DNA of 64,000 nt from contig NZ_JACHGW010000006.1 of the NCBI RefSeq assembly GCF_014202505.1, forward strand, positions 124,001 through 188,000, read 5' to 3'. The position numbers and the translations under genes are program-made. Below the pieces are notes generated by a model. The model saw only the letters and a list, made by a program, of their open reading frames with translations. It was not told where the DNA came from and ran no database searches. The DNA is from Armatimonas rosea (lineage in GTDB: Bacteria > Armatimonadota > Armatimonadia > Armatimonadales > Armatimonadaceae). Shown one piece after another: positions 58,356 to 64,000 of this stretch (position 1 is the first letter of the stretch; each line of letters opens with the position of its first letter).

Positions 58356-60602
58356 CTAGCTGACAAAGTAGAACTCACGCGAGGAGATCAGGGCCCACAT
58401 CAGGTCTTGTACGGCTTCGTCGCGCTTGGGGCTGCTGGTGAGGTGCTTCACGGCGGCGGCGAGCTCGGTCGGGCTGGGGAGGCGGCTGAGGGTGGACTGG
58501 TAGAGCTTCTTGATGATGTCCTCGTTGGAGAGTGCCTTGTCGCGGACCAGGGTTGCGACTGTCCCATTGCCCGCCCGGATCTTCTGATCAACATAGGGCG
58601 AGTTCAGCACGTGGAGCACTTGCACTAGGGTTGGCTCATTCTTGGGCTCTAGCTCGGCGAGGAACTCTCGCTGGGAGCGGCCGAAGCAGTCCATGAAGAA
58701 CGAGTTGCTGGGAAGGGTGAGCTGGGTGGCGCGGGTGTCGGTGGGGAAGTCGCCGAAGCGCTCGGTGCTGCCCGTGGCGAGGTTCAGGTTGTCGAGGAGC
58801 ACCTGCCCGAGCATGGGACGGGGGTAGAAGTGGCTGAAGAACTGGTTGTCGAGCGCGTTGGTGGGATTGACCTCGCTTGATGTCTGGTAGGTTCGAGAGC
58901 TGAGGATCGTGCGAATCAGGTGCTTGGTATCGTACTTGTGGTCGACAAAGTCCTTGGCGAGGGCCTCCAGCAGGCCAGGAACGGAGGCGGGCGTGGTGGC
59001 GCGCATGTCATCGACCGGGTGGACCACGCCGCGTCCAAGATAATGGCTCCAGATGCGGTTGACGGTCGCCTTGGCAAAGTAGGGGTTCTCGCGGCTGGTC
59101 ACCCAGTCGGAGAGAAGCGCGACGAGATCAGGGCCATCGCCGCGACGGCCGGGGCGCAGGAGCTCGGGGTCGAGGGGGGCGCCTGTTCCCAGCAGCGTGG
59201 GGGGAGCGTCTTTTCCCCGGTTTCGTCCGGTCACGCTCTGGTTGGTGACCCGCCCACCCGGGCTATAGAAGATCTCCGACTCACCGTCGAGGTTGCCATT
59301 GCGCGTTCCCACCCGCCCCATGAAGGCCGCAAAGTTCCAGTAGTCGTCGGTGGTCCAGCGGTCAAAGGGGTGCTTGTGGCAGCGGGCACAGGCCATGCGC
59401 TGGCCCAGAAACGCCTGCGCCGTCGTCTCCATGCGCTCGTCGGGGTTGCGGTCGATCTTGTAGAAGTTGGTGGGGCCGTTGGTGTAGCTGGAGCCACGCG
59501 CCATCAGGAGCTGCTTGACAAACTGGTCGTAGGGGAGGTTCTGGCTGACACAGTCCTTGAGCCACTCGGTGAAGATCGCCGCGCTCCGCTCGCCGCTGAT
59601 GTTGTTTCCCAGGTTGCGCGGATGGACACGCAGCATGTCTCCGAGCCGCAGGACACGCATGTCCACAAACTCGGGGGAGTCCAGGAACGTGTCGATCAGC
59701 TTTGCGCGCTTGTCCGGGGTCTTGTCGGCGAGGAAGGCCGTGCTCTCTTGCACCGACGGGAGGATTCCGCGCAGGTCCAGTGAGACGCGGCGCAGAAACT
59801 CGGAGTCGTTGGTGAGGCGCGACGGCTGGACATTGAGCCGCTTGAGGTTGGCATAGACCAGATCATCGATCAGGTTGCCTTGTGCGAGCTTGGGGTAGGG
59901 AGTCTTGTCCTCACGGGGAAGGGTCAGCGATGCCGAGTGGACCGTCCCCAGGTAGCGCACCACCACGGCAGCACCGCCCCAGCGCTTGCCGGTCATCACG
60001 CCCTTATCGTCGACCGCGACCACCGCCGGATCGCTGGTCTCGTAGTTCGCTTGGGCGGTCACATCGCGGGTCGTGCCATCGGAGAAGCTGGCGACCACCT
60101 TGAGCGGCACCTTTTGGCCTACCTTGGAAAGGGTTACCTGAGCCGGGCTCACCGTGAGCTTGGTGAGGCTGGCATCGTTTGCTTCATTGAACGGAGCGCC
60201 CGCCGCGATCCAGTCCCGGATCGTGCGGTACTCCGGCGAGCCCACCGCGAAGCGCTCACCGCCCGAGTGAGGGGTCTTGTTGGTAGCCTTCATGAGAAGC
60301 AGGCTCTTCTCGGGCTCTAAAAGATTGACACGCCGTCCGCGCCCGCCGCGCACGAGAGGCTCGAAGTCATCGGCGGGGGTCAGCGTGAGCAGGGAGAGCT
60401 GGAGACCACCACGTCCGCCGAACTTACCGTGGCAGGCCGCGACCGAGCAGCCTTTTTTGTCGAGGATCGGGGACACATCGCGTAGGAACTGAGGCACCGC
60501 CGCCTTGGTACTAGCCCGTGCACGAGGCCCGAGCTGCGCCGCTCCTACCACGAGTGCTGTCAGCGTGAGCAGGAGCCCCGCACGAAGCTGAGTGTTGGTC
60601 AT
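58356..60602 (-). CDS. PSD1 protein (DUF1549 plus DUF1553, cytochrome c-like and Ig-like domains)
   Basis: 748 residues from ATG 60600-60602 (GGGAGAG upstream). Signal peptide MTNTQLRAGLLLTLTALVVGAAQLGPRARA; a haem-binding-like CSVAACHG near residue 52 (C-x4-CH, common in this family); a Big_2 Ig-like domain at about 150-235 (VSPAQVTLSKVGQKVPLKVVASFSDGTTRDV in pieces); DUF1549/PSCyt2 (FLRRVSLDLRGILPS; ACARCHKHPFDRW with CxxCH); and DUF1553/PSD1 at the C-terminus (NRIWSHYLGRGVVHPVDDMR). These large secreted proteins pair with DUF1501. The frame runs on upstream to 61265 but only as antisense of another gene. Confidence 0.9.
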   Translation of the reverse strand: MTNTQLRAGLLLTLTALVVGAAQLGPRARASTKAAVPQFLRDVSPILDKKGCSVAACHGKFGGRGGLQLSLLTLTPADDFEPLVRGGRGRRVNLLEPEKSLLLMKATNKTPHSGGERFAVGSPEYRTIRDWIAAGAPFNEANDASLTKLTVSPAQVTLSKVGQKVPLKVVASFSDGTTRDVTAQANYETSDPAVVAVDDKGVMTGKRWGGAAVVVRYLGTVHSASLTLPREDKTPYPKLAQGNLIDDLVYANLKRLNVQPSRLTNDSEFLRRVSLDLRGILPSVQESTAFLADKTPDKRAKLIDTFLDSPEFVDMRVLRLGDMLRVHPRNLGNNISGERSAAIFTEWLKDCVSQNLPYDQFVKQLLMARGSSYTNGPTNFYKIDRNPDERMETTAQAFLGQRMACARCHKHPFDRWTTDDYWNFAAFMGRVGTRNGNLDGESEIFYSPGGRVTNQSVTGRNRGKDAPPTLLGTGAPLDPELLRPGRRGDGPDLVALLSDWVTSRENPYFAKATVNRIWSHYLGRGVVHPVDDMRATTPASVPGLLEALAKDFVDHKYDTKHLIRTILSSRTYQTSSEVNPTNALDNQFFSHFYPRPMLGQVLLDNLNLATGSTERFGDFPTDTRATQLTLPSNSFFMDCFGRSQREFLAELEPKNEPTLVQVLHVLNSPYVDQKIRAGNGTVATLVRDKALSNEDIIKKLYQSTLSRLPSPTELAAAVKHLTSSPKRDEAVQDLMWALISSREFYFVS

Positions 60603-60717
60603 ATGAAAAACTCTCCCTTGAAAAATACCAATAAAATTATCCCCTATTCCGGCACTATCGTCAATGCAAAATCGGTAGAATACGCGGAATCGTGAGATCC
60701 AACCTACGGAGAGTTCT

Positions 60718-61269
60718 ATGCAAGTGAAACGTGTTTTTCTGCCCCTGATGGGCTTTGTCGTTCTAGGTGCGCTGACCGGCTGTGAGAACAAGCCCGCAGA
60801 CGAGGCCACCACTCCCCCCGCGGGGACCTCAGCAGCGCCCGCGGAGCCTGGTGCTGTCTCTGCCACCACTGCCAAGCCCGAAGCAGCCGCAGTGAAGCCG
60901 GGAGCCGATGCGGCAGCGCCTGAGGCCAAGCCTGAGACTCCCAAAATGGCCGGGGATAAGGGCGTCACGGAGACCGTCAAGGAGGGGGCGGACAAGACCA
61001 AAGCGGGTGCCGACAAAGTAGGCGCGATGGCCGGCAAGGCGGGTGAGGCCGCTGCGAGCCTGCCCGGTGCCGCCGGTGAGACCGCCAAGGCGGCTGCCGA
61101 GGGAGTCAAGGCGGGCGCGGACAAGGTCAAGGCTGGAGCGGATGCCGTCAAGGGTGGGATGGAGAAGGTCGAAGGCGCAACCAAGGCGGCAGGCGATGCT
61201 GCCAAGGGGGCAACGGATGCGCTCAAGGGGGCCGGCGACTCCGCCAAGGGCCTGCTAGGCGGCAAGTAG
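60718..61269 (+). CDS. Alanine-rich lipoprotein with LEA-like helical repeats
   Basis: 183 residues; ATG 60718 with GGAGAG 5-6 nt upstream and TAGAAT at 60676. Lipobox GALTGC (Cys22). After a Pro/Ala-rich linker the C-terminal ~100 residues are imperfect ~11-residue units (VKAGADKVKAGADAVKGG, ATKAAGDAAKGATDALKG), like group 3 LEA or apolipoprotein amphipathic helices. Such proteins stabilise membranes or proteins in desiccation or act as envelope spacers (Lpp-like); here unproven. Divergent from the PSD1 operon. Confidence 0.72.
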   Translation: MQVKRVFLPLMGFVVLGALTGCENKPADEATTPPAGTSAAPAEPGAVSATTAKPEAAAVKPGADAAAPEAKPETPKMAGDKGVTETVKEGADKTKAGADKVGAMAGKAGEAAASLPGAAGETAKAAAEGVKAGADKVKAGADAVKGGMEKVEGATKAAGDAAKGATDALKGAGDSAKGLLGGK

Positions 61270-61274
61270 CTGCG

Positions 61275-62459
61275 TTAGTTTGCGAGCTGCGCGACAATCT
61301 CTCGGGCGATCTCCAGAGAGGCAGTCGCGGCGGGTGAGGGGGCGTTGCAGACATGAAGCTGGCGCTCCCCCCGCACAAAGAGAAAGTCATCGACCAATTG
61401 GCCGTCGTCGCGGAGGGCTTGGGCACGCACCCCTGCCCCCGCCGGGATAACGTCCTCGGGTCGAATCTCCGGGATCAGAGTCTGCATTGAGCGCACAAAG
61501 AGAGCCTTGCTGAGCGAGCGAGCGATCTCCCGCAGGCCTTCGTCGCCGTGCCGCACCGCGAGCCGCCAGAACGCGGGGTAGGTCAGGGTCTCCCAGAGCT
61601 CGCCGAGCTGGAGATCGGATTTTTTGTAGCCCTCCCGCGCCAGCGCCAGCACAGCATTGGGCCCCGCGTGGACGCTGCCGTCGATCATCCGCGTAAAATG
61701 CACCCCGAGGAAGGGGAAGCTGGGGTTCGGGACAGGGTAGATTAGCCCGCGGACGAGCCCACGGCGCTCGGGGACGAGCTCGTAGTACTCTCCTCGAAAG
61801 GGAACGATCTTTGCTCCGGGCTGTGCGCCGGCAAGCTCCGCCACTTTATCGCTATAGAGTCCTGCGCAGTTGATCACGAAGCGGCTCTCAAAGCTCCCTC
61901 GGGTTGTCTCTAGCACGACCGAGTCGGTGGTTCGGGTGAGCCCCGTGACCTTGGTGCTTCGGCAGAGCTCCGCTCCCTGTTCGCGTGCTTGGTCGGCCAG
62001 GGCCTCGGTGACCTGGCGGTAGTCGATAATCCCGGTCTGGGCAACCCAGAGCCCCCCGACCCCACGCACGGCAGGCTCGTAGTCGGTGAGGCGCTCTGGG
62101 CCAAGCCGCTCGACTGGGACACCATTGGCGAGAGCGCGCTCAGCCAGGGTCTCTAGCCGGGGGAGCTCGTCGGGGTGGGAGGCGACAATGAGCTTGCCAC
62201 AGCGCTCGTGGGCGACTCCGTGTTGCTGGCAGAACTCCACCATCCGCCTGGCCCCGGCGACCGCCATCCGCGCCTTGGCACTGCCGGGCTTGTAGTAGAT
62301 TCCCGAGTGGATCACCCCAGAGTTGTGCCCGGTCTGGTGCGCCGCCCAGCGGTCTTCTTTCTCGACGAGGAGCAGGCGTGCCGTTGGGTGGCGCTTACCC
62401 AGCTCGACCAGAGTCGCCAGCCCGACAATGCCCCCCCCAATAACGGCGTAGTCGAACAT
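61275..62459 (-). CDS. lhgO: L-2-hydroxyglutarate oxidase
   Basis: 394 residues. FAD-binding DYAVIGGGIVGLATLVEL (GxGxxG), GHNSGVIHSGIYYKPGS, the signature of LhgO/L2HGDH, then RFVINCAGLYSDKVA and LGVHFTRMIDGSVHAGPNAVLA. It oxidises L-2-hydroxyglutarate to 2-oxoglutarate, passing electrons to the quinone pool or oxygen. ATG 62457-62459 is 3 nt after the DUF1080 stop, so the two are one transcript from the promoter at 63104. It converges with the lipoprotein gene. Confidence 0.92.
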   Translation of the reverse strand: MFDYAVIGGGIVGLATLVELGKRHPTARLLLVEKEDRWAAHQTGHNSGVIHSGIYYKPGSAKARMAVAGARRMVEFCQQHGVAHERCGKLIVASHPDELPRLETLAERALANGVPVERLGPERLTDYEPAVRGVGGLWVAQTGIIDYRQVTEALADQAREQGAELCRSTKVTGLTRTTDSVVLETTRGSFESRFVINCAGLYSDKVAELAGAQPGAKIVPFRGEYYELVPERRGLVRGLIYPVPNPSFPFLGVHFTRMIDGSVHAGPNAVLALAREGYKKSDLQLGELWETLTYPAFWRLAVRHGDEGLREIARSLSKALFVRSMQTLIPEIRPEDVIPAGAGVRAQALRDDGQLVDDFLFVRGERQLHVCNAPSPAATASLEIAREIVAQLAN

Positions 62460-62462
62460 GCT

Positions 62463-63098
62463 CTAGAGGGGGCGGACCCAGATATTACGGAAGCGCACGG
62501 GGTTGCCGTGGTCCTGTAGGTAGAGCGGTCCTTTGGCGGCGATCCCCTTGAGCGGCGCCGAGGTCGTGGGCTCGCCAGTGACCGGAATGTTGTCTTGGAT
62601 CAAGACCCCGTTGTGGAGCACGGTAAACGAGCCGGGCTGAACCTTCCCATCGGGGAGCTGCTTGGGGGCGTGGAAGATAATGTCGTAGGCTTGCCACTCG
62701 CCGGGCTTGCGGCAGGCATTGACGAGCGGGGCATTGTGGCCGTAGAACGCGCCGGCTTGGCCGTTGAAGTAGGTCTTGTTGTTGTAGGAGTCGAGCACCT
62801 GGATCTCGTAGCGGCCCATGAGGTAGACCCCACTGTTGCCGCGCCCTTGGCCGTCGCCCTTGACCGTGCTAGGGGAGGCCCACTCGACATGGAGCTGGCA
62901 GTCGCCAAACTCTTGCTTGGAGAAAATCCCCCCAAAGTTGGTGGTCTCCAGCACTCCGTTTTCTAGCTTCCAGCGCGGCTCGGGGCTACGCTCGCCACGA
63001 AAGGCGCTCATGTTCTTGCCGTCAAAGAGGACGATGGCATCGGAGGGTGGCCCACCAAGGGGACCGGGATCGACGATACGGGGCTCGGTTTGTCGCAT
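62463..63098 (-). CDS. DUF1080 (3-keto-disaccharide hydrolase-like) protein
   Basis: 211 residues from ATG 63096-63098, fixed by TACAAT 5 nt upstream. IVLFDGKNMSAFRG, FGDCQLHVEWASP, GRGNSGVYLMGRYEIQVLDSY and RFRNIWVRPL are the DUF1080/PF06439 concanavalin-like signature. The family binds or hydrolyses 3-keto-glycosides and similar sugars. No signal peptide is seen with this start, although many relatives are secreted. First gene of a two-gene transcript with lhgO. Divergent from the MerR gene. Confidence 0.88.
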   Translation of the reverse strand: MRQTEPRIVDPGPLGGPPSDAIVLFDGKNMSAFRGERSPEPRWKLENGVLETTNFGGIFSKQEFGDCQLHVEWASPSTVKGDGQGRGNSGVYLMGRYEIQVLDSYNNKTYFNGQAGAFYGHNAPLVNACRKPGEWQAYDIIFHAPKQLPDGKVQPGSFTVLHNGVLIQDNIPVTGEPTTSAPLKGIAAKGPLYLQDHGNPVRFRNIWVRPL

Positions 63099-63103
63099 GG
63101 CCA

Positions 63104-63109
63104 ATTGTA
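63104..63109 (-). promoter_or_regulatory. -10 element TACAAT for the DUF1080-lhgO transcript
   Basis: Minus strand TACAAT in the context TTTGGTACAAT, 5 nt before ATG 63098. Confidence 0.6.
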
Positions 63110-63186
63110 CCAAACGCTCCTCATTTTTGGGCGAGAGAATTGTGTCCGTAAAGATAAATTTAAGGACACATTGTTGATATTCGTGC

Positions 63187-63219
63187 ATCTTGCGCAGTAT
63201 CGCAAGATATGTGTATAAT
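63187..63219 (+). promoter_or_regulatory. MerR-type operator and promoter
   Basis: Perfect palindrome ATCTTGCG-N6-CGCAAGAT (63187-63208) directly upstream of TATAAT (63214-63219), which is 6 nt before ATG 63226. The palindrome therefore lies over the -35/spacer, the place where MerR-family proteins bind. A third TCGCAAGA half-site is inside the gene at about 63242-63249. Suggests autoregulation, possibly also reaching the divergent DUF1080-lhgO promoter. Confidence 0.65.
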
Positions 63220-63225
63220 CACAAC

Positions 63226-63603
63226 ATGACAATGCGCGAAATCGCAAGAGAATGTGATATCCCAGAAAGCACGCTGCGCGTCTGGCGGGATGAGTTTGAG
63301 GCGTTTTTACCCGCGGTGGGTGAAGGGAAGCGGCGGCGCTACTCCGAGGCGAGCCAGGAGCTCCTACGGCAGCTCGTGGCGTGGAAAAAAGTGGGGATGC
63401 CCGCCGAGCAGATTCGGGGCGAGCTGGCCCGGCGCAACACGCCCCAGGCACGCGTCCGACGACGGACCGGTGAGAGCCAGCTCGACGAGGTGCTAGCGCT
63501 CCTACGTGCTCAAGCATCGGAGCTCGCGGCACTGCGAGCCGAAGTCGGGGAGCTACGGCGCGTGCTGGGGCAGCACGCCAAGCCCCCTCGCTTTATGGGC
63601 TAG
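63226..63603 (+). CDS. MerR-family transcriptional regulator
   Basis: 125 residues from ATG 63226. N-terminal helix-turn-helix TMREIARECDIPESTLRVWRDEFEAFLP and wing GKRRRYSEASQELLRQL, then VAWKKVGMPAEQIRGEL, as in MerR/CueR-type or phage-like HTH_17 proteins. The C-terminal part is a coiled coil (LALLRAQASELAALRAEVGELRRVL), which would dimerise the protein. No effector domain or Cys cluster, so the signal is unknown. A palindromic operator overlaps its promoter. Its end overlaps the converging thioesterase gene by 11 nt. Confidence 0.85.
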   Translation: MTMREIARECDIPESTLRVWRDEFEAFLPAVGEGKRRRYSEASQELLRQLVAWKKVGMPAEQIRGELARRNTPQARVRRRTGESQLDEVLALLRAQASELAALRAEVGELRRVLGQHAKPPRFMG

Positions 63604-64000
63604 CGTGCTGGTGCGCCTCAGCGAGGCAGGCACGGAGCTGCTCGGCGACAGTGTCGACCGTCGGCAGGTTCAGCATCTCTGCGTGCGTGCCCACAAAAGG
63701 AACGACCTGAAAGCCACTGGTGACGAGCTGTCCCCACGCGAGGCGTGAGTCGCTTGCGGAGCCTGGGGCATCGACGGGGCAAGCAAGGAGCTGGACAACC
63801 CGCGCGGCGAGCGGGCAAGGGCGGTAGCGGCTTAGCGCCAGCCAGTTCCGGCACGTGATGTACTTGGTCCGTCGCGTGGTAGGCTCGTGAGTGAGCCTGC
63901 CCACGAGCCGAAGAAAATAGCCCCACCGGGAGAGCCAAGAGCGCTGAAGGTGGTAGGTATCGATCAAGACCACGACGGCGACCTCTTCTCCCGACTGCAG
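63593..64000 (-). CDS. Thioesterase domain, C-terminal end of a probable NRPS/PKS-type protein (partial)
   Basis: The last 135 residues of a gene that leaves the window at 64000. LQSGEEVAVVVLIDTYH (the start of the lid after the central strand), then a helical lid, RPCPLAARVVQLLACPVDAPGSASDSRLAWGQL in pieces, VVPFVGTHAEMLN with the catalytic His, and TVDTVAEQLRACLAEA. This matches type I thioesterase domains that release products from nonribosomal peptide or polyketide synthases. The Ser motif (GxSxG) would lie beyond the edge. Suggests a secondary-metabolite gene to the right of the window; a stand-alone thioesterase cannot be excluded. Confidence 0.75.
   Translation of the reverse strand: MQSGEEVAVVVLIDTYHLQRSWLSRWGYFLRLVGRLTHEPTTRRTKYITCRNWLALSRYRPCPLAARVVQLLACPVDAPGSASDSRLAWGQLVTSGFQVVPFVGTHAEMLNLPTVDTVAEQLRACLAEAHQHASP

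Noticed and set aside
60603-61265. In-frame N-terminal extension of the PSD1 protein
   Set aside because: It is antisense to the alanine-rich lipoprotein gene. A signal peptide with a ribosome-binding site begins at 60602.

Overview
The window is GC-rich bacterial chromosome from a free-living heterotroph. No rRNA, tRNA, phage or CRISPR array was seen. Paired DUF1501 and PSD1/DUF1553 proteins, a DUF1080 protein, Gfo/Idh/MocA and DUF885 families, many secreted esterases and glycan enzymes, and GTG/TTG starts fit Armatimonadota, with Planctomycetota-like gene content. This is inference from gene content only. A strong recurring trait is a -10-like hexamer (consensus close to GGTANAAT) ending only 5-9 nt before the start codon in about twenty genes. 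This suggests that much of the transcription is leaderless. About a dozen other genes have ordinary purine-rich ribosome-binding sites.

Layout. 1-368: a partial gene reading leftwards. 405-6691: an exopolysaccharide operon (O-antigen ligase-like protein, three glycosyltransferases, an epimerase, an initiating sugar-phosphate transferase) behind one promoter. 6693-10723: pentapeptide protein, oxidoreductase, coiled-coil protein, cyclase, hypothetical protein. 10803-10947: a degenerate 21-bp tandem repeat. 10973-12381: ECF sigma factor with a linked membrane protein. 12971-17173: M28 peptidase plus three paralogous beta-propeller proteins. 17177-18295: RNA ligase. 19110-22759: GH16 glucanase, carbohydrate-binding-like proteins and an esterase. 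22781-22982: a structured inverted-repeat element between divergent genes. 22999-33997: glycosyltransferase, an esterase fusion, and a cell-envelope cluster (two NlpC/P60 proteins, sensor kinase, M48 peptidase, two DUF4412-like proteins).

34069-40024: gyrB, preceded in the same orientation by a second GyrB-like gene that stops after the ATPase-transducer module. The pair is flanked on both sides by phosphodiester-glycosidase-domain genes. 39999-49928: dehydrogenase, MFS transporter, orphan sigma factor, DUF885, old-yellow-enzyme family oxidoreductase, NmrA-like protein, PBP4. 49980-54961: TPR-redoxin protein, then a REP-associated (IS200-like) transposase unit bounded by perfect 34-bp inverted repeats and set exactly 5 bp from the start codons of two divergent genes. 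55528-60602: an operon joining PSD1 and DUF1501 proteins with a macrodomain protein. 60718-64000: alanine-rich lipoprotein, L-2-hydroxyglutarate oxidase, DUF1080, an autoregulated-looking MerR regulator, and the C-terminal thioesterase of a probable NRPS/PKS-type gene that leaves the window.

Palindromic GC-rich repeats recur at 1842, 5911, 7316, 24127 and 48479, some inside the 3' ends of genes. The best candidates for undescribed biology are the stand-alone GyrB ATPase paralog, the genome-style leaderless promoter motif, the symmetric transposase insertion, and the macrodomain-containing PSD1/DUF1501 operon.
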